A stretch of DNA of 5,012 bases, taken from contig JAOPZO010000025.1 of NCBI GenBank assembly GCA_025964065.1, positions 1 through 5,012 on the forward strand, given 5' to 3'. Below are positions 1 to 5,012 of this stretch, piece after piece. The DNA is from Solirubrobacterales bacterium. GTDB lineage: Bacteria; Actinomycetota; Thermoleophilia; Solirubrobacterales; Solirubrobacteraceae. Position 1 is the stretch's first letter. Each line of letters begins with the position of its first letter. The notes beneath the pieces were generated by a model. It saw only the letters and a program-made list of their open reading frames with translations. It had not been told where the DNA came from and searched no databases. The position numbers and the translations under genes are program-made.

Positions 1-2
1 TG

Positions 3-938
3 TTCCCCGAGGGCGGCACGTTCCCGTTCGTCCTCTCGAGCTTCCTGCCCGCGCTCGCCCTCACGCTGCTCGTGCTCGCGCTCGTTCCGCGGGAGCACCG
101 CGTGCTGCGCGCGGGGATCGGGCTGAGCGCCCTCGTGCTCGTGGCGAGCTGGGCGCTCCCGACCCCCATGGGCGGCAACGCCGTGCGGATCGGCACCCTC
201 TTCGCCGGGCCGGCCCTCGCGCTCGTGCTGCTCCCCGCGGGCCGCGGGCGGCTCCTGGCGCTCGCCGCGCCCGCGCTGCTCTGGTGGCAGGTCGCGGCGC
301 CCGTCGACGACTGGGTCCGCACCGCGCACGACCCCTCGGTGACCGAGCGCGCGTACACGGGCCTCGAGCGCTTCCTGCTCGCGCAGGACGGGCCGCCGTT
401 CCGCGTCGAGGTGCCGTTCACGGACAACCACTGGGAGTCCGCGAACCTCGGCGGCGGCGCGGACGGCTTCCCGCTCGCCCGGGGCTGGGAGCGCCAGCTC
501 GACCGCAAGGTCAACGGGCTCTTCTACGACGACGCGCCGCTCACCCGCGAGCGCTACCGGGCCTGGCTCGACGAGAACGCGGTGCGCTTCGTCGCGCTCC
601 CCGACGCCCCCATCGACTACTCCGGCGCCGCCGAGGCGCAGCTCCTCCGCGACGGGATCCCGGGGTTGCGACGGGTCTACGCGGACCGCGTCTGGACCGT
701 CTGGGAGGTGGCCGACGCCGCACCCATGGGCGTCACCGAGCTCACCGCCGACGGCTTCACCACGGGCGGTCCGGGGCGCGTCTCGATCCGCTGGAGCCCG
801 TGGTTCCGCGTCGTCGGCGGGCGCGGCTGCGTCCGGCGCACCCCGGACGACCGCGTCGCGGTCGACGGCGCGGTGCGGGTCCGCGCGACGCTCTCCGTGC
901 GGGGCCTCGGACGGCCCGACGCGCACTGCCGGCGCTGA
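3..938 (+). CDS. Polytopic membrane protein with extracytoplasmic C-terminal domain (5' partial)
   Basis: The reading frame is open from the window edge to the TGA at 936-938, so the start lies upstream and 311 residues are visible. Residues 9-30, 37-50, 63-77 and 82-96 are hydrophobic and look like four membrane segments. About 210 residues follow with no membrane segment, rich in Asp, Glu, Arg and Trp, probably a domain outside the membrane. A PMGGNAVR-type loop followed by a helix resembles conserved hypothetical membrane proteins of Solirubrobacter-like bacteria, some of which look like GT-C-type or PTPS-related membrane proteins. No catalytic motif can be named. The only two cysteines visible are residues 276 and 309, near the C-terminus, and could form a disulfide, which would fit an exported tail. 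The next gene starts 72 bases on with its own promoter-like sequence. The gene is clearly real; its function is not recognised. Confidence 0.85.
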   Translation, partial: FPEGGTFPFVLSSFLPALALTLLVLALVPREHRVLRAGIGLSALVLVASWALPTPMGGNAVRIGTLFAGPALALVLLPAGRGRLLALAAPALLWWQVAAPVDDWVRTAHDPSVTERAYTGLERFLLAQDGPPFRVEVPFTDNHWESANLGGGADGFPLARGWERQLDRKVNGLFYDDAPLTRERYRAWLDENAVRFVALPDAPIDYSGAAEAQLLRDGIPGLRRVYADRVWTVWEVADAAPMGVTELTADGFTTGGPGRVSIRWSPWFRVVGGRGCVRRTPDDRVAVDGAVRVRATLSVRGLGRPDAHCRR

Positions 939-969
939 GGCGAACGGCGTTAGGGACTGTTGGCAGCGC

Positions 970-999
970 TTGAGGCCCGGCTCCGGCCTCCCGTACGAT
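970..999 (+). promoter_or_regulatory. Candidate promoter of the PAP2 gene (TTGAGG-18-TACGAT)
   Basis: TTGAGG at 970-975 resembles a -35 box. After an 18-base spacer, TACGAT at 994-999 fits a TANNNT -10 box. Only 11 bases separate the -10 from the ATG at 1011, so transcription should start at or almost at the ATG. No Shine-Dalgarno sequence is visible in that interval. The same -10/ATG spacing of 11 occurs before the PIP synthase gene. This is a motif-based inference. Confidence 0.45.
972..990 (+). terminator. Short GC hairpin in the gap before the PAP2 gene
   Basis: GAGGCC (972-977) and GGCCTC (985-990) are exact inverted repeats around a 7-base loop. There is no T-run. It lies 34 bases after the upstream stop codon and inside the -35/-10 spacer of the next promoter. 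It could be a compact terminator for the upstream gene, a regulatory dyad, or chance in GC-rich DNA. Confidence 0.25.
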
Positions 1000-1010
1000 G
1001 GCCGGGTCCG

Positions 1011-1799
1011 ATGCCGGTCCGTGCCCGACAGCTCTACGCCCGCGTGCTGCCGCACGGGCCCCTCGACCTCCTGCGCCAGCTGGCGTTCATGTGGCTCGCC
1101 TACCAGCTGTACCGCATCGTCCGGGGCGCCGTGGACGACCCGGCGGGCGCCGCCGTCGCGTTCGAGAACGCCCGCACGCTGATCGGGATCGAGCAGGCGC
1201 TCGGCCTCTTCGTCGAGCCGTCGATCCAGGCGTGGGCCGACGGCCTGCCGATCGCGATCGACGTCTCGAGCTGGCTCTACATCAACGCGCAGACCACGGT
1301 GACGATGGGCGCGCTCGCCTACATCTACATCGCGCACAACAGCTCCTTCTACTTCGTGCGGAACATGTTCGCGGTGTCGTGGATCCTGGCCCTCGTGGGC
1401 TACGGGCTCTACCCCACCGCGCCCCCGCGGCTGTTCCCGGAGTGGGGCTTCTTCGACGCGGTCTCCTCGTTCACCGGCGTCTCGCACACCGACCAGGTCT
1501 CCGCGCTCTTCAACCCGTATGCCGCGGTCCCGTCCATGCACGTCTGCTTCGCGCTGATGGTCGGCATCCCGCTCTCGCGCCTGTGCCGCCGCCGGCCCTT
1601 CCGCGTGTTCTGGGCGATCTACCCGCTGCTCGTGACGTTCGTGATCGTCACGACCGCGAACCACTTCCTCGCCGACGCCTTCCTCGGGGCGCTCACCGCG
1701 GGCATCGCGGCGCTCTCCGCCCGAGCGCTCGGCCGCACCCGCCCCACCGCCTGGAGCTGGCTCCAGGGCGGCCGCACCACCCCCGTGCCCGCCGCCTGA
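1011..1799 (+). CDS. PAP2/Aur1-like membrane phosphatase or inositol-phosphotransferase
   Basis: This 262-residue integral membrane protein has about six hydrophobic segments (near 22-38, 83-107, 115-134, 174-190, 199-215, 218-236). It carries the signature of the Aur1-like branch of the PAP2 superfamily. YPTAPPRLFPEW (135-146) replaces the usual C1 motif. VPSMH (173-177) is C2, with His177. ANHFLAD (216-222) is C3, with His218 the expected phospho-accepting nucleophile and Asp222 its partner. Family members remove phosphate from lipid phosphates or move phospho-head groups on the outer face of the membrane. The gene lies directly before PIP synthase and ino1, so dephosphorylation of phosphatidylinositol-phosphate is an attractive but unproven role. 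The start is placed at ATG 1011 because it follows a -10-like box by 11 bases. An in-frame TTG at 960 would add 17 residues unlike a family N-terminus and would put the promoter inside the gene. Confidence 0.9.
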   Translation: MPVRARQLYARVLPHGPLDLLRQLAFMWLAYQLYRIVRGAVDDPAGAAVAFENARTLIGIEQALGLFVEPSIQAWADGLPIAIDVSSWLYINAQTTVTMGALAYIYIAHNSSFYFVRNMFAVSWILALVGYGLYPTAPPRLFPEWGFFDAVSSFTGVSHTDQVSALFNPYAAVPSMHVCFALMVGIPLSRLCRRRPFRVFWAIYPLLVTFVIVTTANHFLADAFLGALTAGIAALSARALGRTRPTAWSWLQGGRTTPVPAA

Positions 1800-1818
1800 G
1801 GCGGACGCCCCCGAGTAA

Positions 1819-1837
1819 CCGCGGGGCCCTTCCGCGG
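1819..1837 (+). terminator. Short GC hairpin between the PAP2 and PIP synthase genes
   Basis: CCGCGG at 1819-1824 and 1832-1837 can pair around a 7-base loop. No T-run follows. It begins 20 bases after the PAP2 stop codon and abuts the -10-like TACCGT of the next gene. It may be a compact terminator or a regulatory dyad. CCGCGG is itself palindromic, so the repeat can also be read as two direct copies. Confidence 0.25.
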
Positions 1838-1843
1838 TACCGT
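1838..1843 (+). promoter_or_regulatory. Candidate -10 box of the PIP synthase gene (TACCGT)
   Basis: TACCGT fits TANNNT and lies inside the 8-bp palindrome CGGTACCG (1835-1842). It ends 11 bases before the ATG at 1855, the same spacing as at the PAP2 gene. No purine-rich ribosome binding site is present between box and ATG, so a leaderless transcript is likely. No convincing -35 box is seen 16-18 bases upstream. Confidence 0.4.
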
Positions 1844-1854
1844 GCCCCGGCCCC

Positions 1855-2523
1855 ATGACCGACCAGACGACCTCCCAGCGCAACCGCGAGGAGCGGGCCC
1901 AGGCCCGCCAGGCGGCCCTGCGCGCCCCGCTCGGCTCGGGCTCCCGGCGCTCCGAGATGCGCAACTCGCTCATCGAGTCGCGCCTCACGCCGAACGCGAT
2001 CTCGCTCACCGGCCTCGTCGGCAACGTCATCGCCGCGATCCTCGTCTTCCAGGGCGAGCTCTTCCTCGGCGGCGTCGCCTTCATCCTCGGCTCGGTCATG
2101 GACACCCTCGACGGGCGCTACTCGCGCATGTCGGGCAAGGGCTCGCCGTTCGGCGCGTTCCTCGACTCCACGCTCGACCGCATGGAGGAGGGCATCGTCC
2201 TCATCGCCGTCGGCGCCTGGTTCGCCGACCGCGGGCAGGAGCTCGCCGTCGCGGCGACCGTCGCGGCCGTCCTCTTCTCCCTCATGGTCTCCTACACGCG
2301 CGCCCGGGCCGAGGCCCTCGGCGTGGAGTGCAAGGTGGGCATCGCCTCGCGCGCCGTGCGCGTCGTGATCCTCTCCATCGGCCTGCTGTTCGCGGAGGGC
2401 CCGGGCGACGTCCGGCTGCTCGAGCCCGCGATCTACGTGCTCGCCGTGATGACCATCATCACCACCTTCCAGCGCATCTGGCACGTCCGCGGAGCCCTGC
2501 TCCACGGCGACCGGCCCCTGTAA
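1855..2523 (+). CDS. pgsA1: Phosphatidylinositol-phosphate synthase (CDP-alcohol phosphatidyltransferase family)
   Basis: This 222-residue membrane enzyme should transfer inositol phosphate onto CDP-diacylglycerol, releasing CMP and giving phosphatidylinositol-phosphate (PIP) on the cytoplasmic face. The family signature is intact: Asp83-x2-Asp86-Gly87-x2-Ser90-Arg91-x8-Gly100-x3-Asp104-x3-Asp108. The only deviation is Ser90 for the usual Ala. The four aspartates bind metal and CDP. SYTRARAEALG (146-156) and the Arg166-x2-Arg169 segment after VGIA match the region that distinguishes mycobacterial PgsA1-type PIP synthases from phosphatidylglycerophosphate synthases. The C-terminal FQRIWHV (205-211) also fits. 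About six membrane helices lie between residues 48 and 205. The first 35 residues are hydrophilic and longer than I recall for mycobacterial PgsA1; Met35 is an in-frame alternative start. ATG 1855 is preferred because a -10-like box sits 11 bases upstream. ino1, which supplies the head group, follows 61 bases later. The symbol is borrowed from Mycobacterium. Confidence 0.87.
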   Translation: MTDQTTSQRNREERAQARQAALRAPLGSGSRRSEMRNSLIESRLTPNAISLTGLVGNVIAAILVFQGELFLGGVAFILGSVMDTLDGRYSRMSGKGSPFGAFLDSTLDRMEEGIVLIAVGAWFADRGQELAVAATVAAVLFSLMVSYTRARAEALGVECKVGIASRAVRVVILSIGLLFAEGPGDVRLLEPAIYVLAVMTIITTFQRIWHVRGALLHGDRPL

Positions 2524-2534
2524 CCAGCCCTCAC

Positions 2535-2554
2535 GCGCAGGGGTACCTCTGCGC
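2535..2554 (+). promoter_or_regulatory. Near-perfect 20-bp palindrome over the ino1 promoter (candidate operator)
   Basis: The arms GCGCAG (2535-2540) and CTGCGC (2549-2554) flank a central GGTACC (2542-2547). Only one symmetric pair, G2541/T2548, breaks the dyad. The centre carries TACCTC (2544-2549), the likely -10 region, although its sixth base is not T. The ATG is 35 bases after that box, so unlike its neighbours ino1 would have a 5' leader of about 28 bases. A weak ACGGAA stands about 11 bases before the ATG. A dyad covering the -10 is what a repressor operator would look like. A terminator hairpin for the upstream gene is the alternative, but no T-run follows. Confidence 0.45.
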
Positions 2555-2584
2555 AGCTCCTCCCACGAACGGAACCCTCACCAC

Positions 2585-3808
2585 ATGGCTTCAGATCCCA
2601 GCAACGGCGGCACGAACGGCGCGCCGACCAGCAGCGCCGACCGCTACCAGCGCGACAAGGTGCGCGTCGCCATCATCGGCGTCGGCAACTGCGCCTCCGC
2701 CTTCGTCCAGGGCGTCGAGTACTACAAGAACGCGGACGCCACGCAGGACGTCCCCGGGCTCATGCACGTCGACCTCGGCGGCTACCACGTCTCCGACATC
2801 GAGTTCACCGCCGCCTTCGAGATCAACGCCACGAAGGTCGGCAAGGACCTCGGCGAGGCGATCTGGGCCGACCCGAACAACACGATGAAGTTCGCCGAAG
2901 TGCCGGCGAAGCTCGGCGTGCCGGTCTACCGCGGCATGACGCACGACGGCCTCGGCAAGTACCTGAAGCAGCGGATCACGAAGGCCGACGGCGAGACCGC
3001 CGACATCGTGCAGATCCTCAAGGACACCCGCACGGACGTCGTCGTCTCCTACCTCCCGGTCGGCTCCGAGGACGCGACGAAGTGGTACGTCGAGCAGATC
3101 CTCGAGGCCGGCTGCGGCTTCGTGAACTGCATCCCCGTGTTCATCGCCCGCGAGCCCTACTGGGACAAGCGCTTCCAGAAGGCCGGCCTCCCGGTCGTCG
3201 GCGACGACATCAAGAGCCAGGTCGGCGCGACCATCGTGCACCGCACGCTCGCCCGCCTGTTCGCGGACCGCGGCGTGAAGCTCATGCGCACGTCGCAGCT
3301 CAACGTCGGCGGCAACATGGACTTCTTCAACATGCTCGAGCGCGAGCGCCTCGAGTCCAAGAAGATCTCCAAGACCAACGCGGTCACCTCGATCATGGAC
3401 CACGAGCTCCCGGCCGAGGACGTCCACGTCGGTCCCTCGGACTACGTGCCGTGGCTCACGGACCGCAAGTGGGCCCACATCCGCGCCGAGGGCCAGGCCT
3501 TCGGCGACGTCCCGCTGAACGTCGAGCTCAAGCTCGAGGTCTGGGACTCGCCGAACTCGGCCGGCATCGTCATCGACGCCGTCCGCTGCTGCAAGCTCGC
3601 CCTGAACCACGGGATCGGCGGCCAGATCGACGGCCCGTCGTCCTACCTCATGAAGTCCCCGCAGAACCAGCGCCCGGACGACCAGGCGAAGCTCGACACG
3701 GAGACGTTCATCGCGCAGTACGCGAAGAGCAAGCCGATCGAGGTCGTGCGCCACACGAACGCCGAGAACGCCCGCGCGAAGGCGCAGAGCCTGGCCGAGC
3801 AGGCGTAG
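2585..3808 (+). CDS. ino1: Inositol-3-phosphate synthase (Ino1)
   Basis: This cytoplasmic, NAD-dependent enzyme isomerises D-glucose-6-phosphate to 1D-myo-inositol-3-phosphate. It makes the head group for PI lipids and, in many actinobacteria, for mycothiol. The 407 residues closely match the mycobacterial-type short enzyme. Seen in order are the Rossmann loop GVGNCAS (32-38), SYLPVGSE (155-162), GDDIKSQVGAT (206-216), LNVGGNMDF (239-247), SKKISKT (258-264), GPSDYVPWL (283-291) and WDSPNSAG (320-327). The conserved lysines of the active site fall in GDDIKSQ and SKKISK. About 25 polar residues precede the core, and a charged, Ala-rich tail of about 25 residues follows. The start at ATG 2585 is supported by the full N-terminal core and a promoter-like palindrome upstream. 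The gene uses many AAG lysine codons and looks less GC-extreme than its neighbours, as expected for a well-expressed conserved enzyme. It follows PIP synthase and ends at a strong hairpin. Confidence 0.97.
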   Translation: MASDPSNGGTNGAPTSSADRYQRDKVRVAIIGVGNCASAFVQGVEYYKNADATQDVPGLMHVDLGGYHVSDIEFTAAFEINATKVGKDLGEAIWADPNNTMKFAEVPAKLGVPVYRGMTHDGLGKYLKQRITKADGETADIVQILKDTRTDVVVSYLPVGSEDATKWYVEQILEAGCGFVNCIPVFIAREPYWDKRFQKAGLPVVGDDIKSQVGATIVHRTLARLFADRGVKLMRTSQLNVGGNMDFFNMLERERLESKKISKTNAVTSIMDHELPAEDVHVGPSDYVPWLTDRKWAHIRAEGQAFGDVPLNVELKLEVWDSPNSAGIVIDAVRCCKLALNHGIGGQIDGPSSYLMKSPQNQRPDDQAKLDTETFIAQYAKSKPIEVVRHTNAENARAKAQSLAEQA

Positions 3809-3828
3809 CCCGCCCCGCACGGCAGCAC

Positions 3829-3857
3829 CCGACGGCCCGCCCCTGGCGGGCCGTCGG
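3829..3857 (+). terminator. Strong 13-bp hairpin terminator after ino1
   Basis: Bases 3829-3841 pair perfectly with 3845-3857 around a 3-base CCT loop, giving an almost all-GC stem. It starts 20 bases after the ino1 stop codon. There is no T-run, which is common for terminators in GC-rich actinobacteria. It is the best-supported transcription end in the window and separates the inositol-lipid genes from the kinase gene. Confidence 0.7.
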
Positions 3858-3878
3858 CGCTCCCGGCCAGGGTGACGC

Positions 3879-3895
3879 CGTTGCCCTGTGCAACG
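3879..3895 (+). promoter_or_regulatory. 17-bp dyad upstream of the kinase promoter
   Basis: CGTTGC (3879-3884) and GCAACG (3890-3895) are exact inverted repeats around CCTGT. The dyad ends 15 bases before the -10-like box of the kinase gene and so covers the -35 region, where TGTGCA (3887-3892) is only a weak -35 match. Its place fits a regulator site. A small hairpin with no function is equally possible. Confidence 0.3.
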
Positions 3896-3910
3896 CCGCC
3901 GGGGCGCCGG

Positions 3911-3916
3911 TACCCT
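3911..3916 (+). promoter_or_regulatory. Candidate -10 box of the kinase gene (TACCCT)
   Basis: TACCCT within CCGGTACCCT fits TANNNT and ends 8 bases before the ATG at 3925. GCCGG (3906-3910) and CCGGC (3917-3921) flank it as a small dyad. No Shine-Dalgarno sequence lies between box and ATG; the nearest GGAGG is inside the coding sequence. A leaderless start is therefore likely. Confidence 0.4.
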
Positions 3917-3924
3917 CCGGCCGA

Positions 3925-5012
3925 ATGGCGGAGGAGGCGACACGGACGTCGTCGCGGCGGGACGCGCTGAGCCGCCTGGGGGTGGCGATGCCGGGTCCCT
4001 CGCACGACCCGGAGGAGGCGGCTGCGCGCGTGTCGCGCCAGCTCTGGGCGGCTTCACGTGCCGTCCTCGGCGTCGTGCTCGTCGTCGGCGGCCTCGTCGC
4101 CCCCGACCTCACCCCCGTCTTCTGGGTGCTGCTCGTGCTGCGCATGCTCCTGGTCGGCACGGCGCTGCGGTGGCACCCCACCCGCCGCCAGCAGGTCCTC
4201 ACGACGCCGCTCGACATCGCGCTCGCGACGGGGCTGCTGCTCACGAGCGGCGGGAGCGACTCCCCGCTCGTCATCGCGCTCATCGGGCTCCCGGTGATCG
4301 GCGGGTACCTCGTGCGGACCCGGCTCGTCGTGCTCATCGGCGCGGGCACGGCGCTCACCGCGACCCTCGCGTCGCTTCCCCACCTGCTCGAGGGCCGGCC
4401 CGGCGCCCCGCGGGAGCTGCTCGCGCTGCTGCTCGTCCTCGCGTTCTCGACCCTCGCCGGCGTCGGGTTCACCTTGGGCCGGCGGGAGCTCGCGCGGCGC
4501 ACCGCCGAGGTCGACGACGCCCGCCGCCGGCTCCTGCACGCGGGGCTCGGCGCGGAGGACCGCGAGCGCCGCCGCGTGTCGCACGACCTGCACGGCGAAG
4601 CGCTGCAGGTGCTCCTCGCCGCCGCGCAGGACCTGGACGAGGAGGACCCGGAGGGCCTGCGCCGGGCGCGCGCGGGGATCCGCAGCGCGGTGCTCGCCAT
4701 CCGCGAGACCGTCCGGGACCTCCACCCCGCGGCCCTGCGCCACGCGGGCCTGCAGGCGTCGGTCCGCGCCGCGCTCGAGCACCGAGTGCACGACGTCGTC
4801 GGCGTCCGGGTCGAGGCCGACGCGGACGGCGTGCGCGAGGCGCTGCTCCTGAGCGTCGTGCGGGAGCTCGGCGACGCGCTCGCCCAGGCCGGGGTCGACG
4901 AGGCCGTGGCCGCACGGGTGAGCCGCGGGCCCGGTGCGGTCGTCCTCGCCGTGAGCGCCACGGCCGGCCGGGACGCGGTGGAGCGGCTGCGAGGCACCCT
5001 GGCGGGCGTCGC
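3925..5012 (+). CDS. NarL/DesK-type membrane sensor histidine kinase, degenerate-looking (3' partial)
   Basis: The frame is open from ATG 3925 to the window edge, giving 362 visible residues. A charged N-terminus (1-42) is followed by about six membrane segments (near 46-60, 64-81, 95-107, 115-130, 133-151, 164-184) that probably form the sensor. A linker helix leads to a HisKA_3-type dimerisation domain: EDRERRRVSHDLHGEALQ (211-228), with His223 in the phospho-acceptor register and Gln228 conserved. The X-region (258-285), with DLHPAALRHAGLQASV, is strongly typical of the family. After that the ATPase part looks eroded. Residue 224 is Gly where Asp is usual. The N-box region VRELGDALAQAG lacks the canonical Asn. 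The expected DDG motif near 343-348 reads SATAG. Normally such proteins phosphorylate a LuxR-type response regulator, which may be encoded beyond the right edge. Met22 (3988) is an alternative start; 3925 is preferred for its -10 box. The family call is firm; activity is doubtful. Confidence 0.85.
   Translation, partial: MAEEATRTSSRRDALSRLGVAMPGPSHDPEEAAARVSRQLWAASRAVLGVVLVVGGLVAPDLTPVFWVLLVLRMLLVGTALRWHPTRRQQVLTTPLDIALATGLLLTSGGSDSPLVIALIGLPVIGGYLVRTRLVVLIGAGTALTATLASLPHLLEGRPGAPRELLALLLVLAFSTLAGVGFTLGRRELARRTAEVDDARRRLLHAGLGAEDRERRRVSHDLHGEALQVLLAAAQDLDEEDPEGLRRARAGIRSAVLAIRETVRDLHPAALRHAGLQASVRAALEHRVHDVVGVRVEADADGVREALLLSVVRELGDALAQAGVDEAVAARVSRGPGAVVLAVSATAGRDAVERLRGTLAGV

Noticed and set aside
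960..962. TTG as the start of the PAP2 gene
   Set aside because: The 17 added residues do not resemble a family N-terminus, TTG is a weak start, and the promoter-like TTGAGG/TACGAT would fall inside the gene.
998..1858. Open + strand frame beginning at ATG 998 over the PAP2 gene
   Set aside because: It is out of frame with the PAP2 motifs and gives a His/Pro/Arg-rich product. This ATG is part of the TACGATG promoter-like sequence.
1842..2888. Open + strand frame overlapping PIP synthase and the start of ino1
   Set aside because: It is rich in Pro, Arg and Ala without domains, and overlaps two well-supported genes in another frame.
2591..4057. Very long open frame on the - strand opposite ino1
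   Set aside because: It mirrors the codon bias of the real + strand gene, gives a low-complexity product rich in Arg, Ala, Val, Asp and Leu, and has no recognisable domain. ino1 on the + strand is unambiguous.
4306..4315. A further GGTACCTC box like those in the gaps
   Set aside because: It lies inside the kinase coding sequence (Gly-Tyr-Leu codons) with no start codon at the expected distance, so it is taken as chance.
3708..4997. Long open frame on the - strand opposite the kinase gene
   Set aside because: The product is Arg/Ser/Ala/Thr-rich low complexity, typical of a shadow frame in GC-rich DNA. The + strand frame carries a clear HisKA_3-type region.
1..5012. CRISPR array, tRNA, insertion sequence or phage genes
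   Set aside because: No regularly spaced repeats, cloverleaf-like segments, terminal inverted repeats or transposase/integrase motifs were seen. The region looks like ordinary chromosome.

Overview
The window is very GC-rich DNA with strong GC3 bias. All five genes lie on the + strand: three complete in the middle, one entering from the left edge and one leaving at the right edge. It reads as chromosomal actinobacterial sequence. The best guess for lineage is Thermoleophilia (Solirubrobacter, Conexibacter or Patulibacter type). This rests on the mycobacterial-type Ino1, the PgsA1-like CDP-alcohol phosphotransferase, the PPR-type PAP2 protein, and the style of the membrane protein at the left edge. 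The lineage is inferred from memory of protein families, not from a search.

Layout: (1) 3-938, the C-terminal part of a polytopic membrane protein with an exported-looking tail; (2) 1011-1799, a six-helix PAP2/Aur1-like phosphatase or phosphotransferase; (3) 1855-2523, phosphatidylinositol-phosphate (PIP) synthase; (4) 2585-3808, ino1, inositol-3-phosphate synthase; (5) 3925 to the right edge, a NarL/DesK-type membrane sensor histidine kinase whose visible ATP-binding part looks degenerate. The gaps are 72, 55, 61 and 116 bases, so no stretch over 300 bases lacks a gene. No tRNA, rRNA, CRISPR array, insertion sequence or attachment site was seen.

The core is a phosphatidylinositol (PI) module. 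Ino1 turns glucose-6-phosphate into inositol-3-phosphate. The CDP-alcohol enzyme joins that to CDP-diacylglycerol to give PIP. The PAP2 protein next door is a natural candidate for removing the phosphate to give PI, a step for which I know of no firmly assigned actinobacterial enzyme.

The gaps share a layout. Each has a GTAC-containing, -10-like box, usually (C/G)GTAC(C/G)NT, and each has a dyad. In three gaps the box ends only 8-11 bases before the ATG and no Shine-Dalgarno sequence is visible, which suggests leaderless transcripts from separate promoters rather than one operon. ino1 differs: its box sits inside a 20-bp near-perfect palindrome, 35 bases before the ATG, which looks like an operator. 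A strong 13-bp hairpin after ino1 separates the lipid genes from the kinase.
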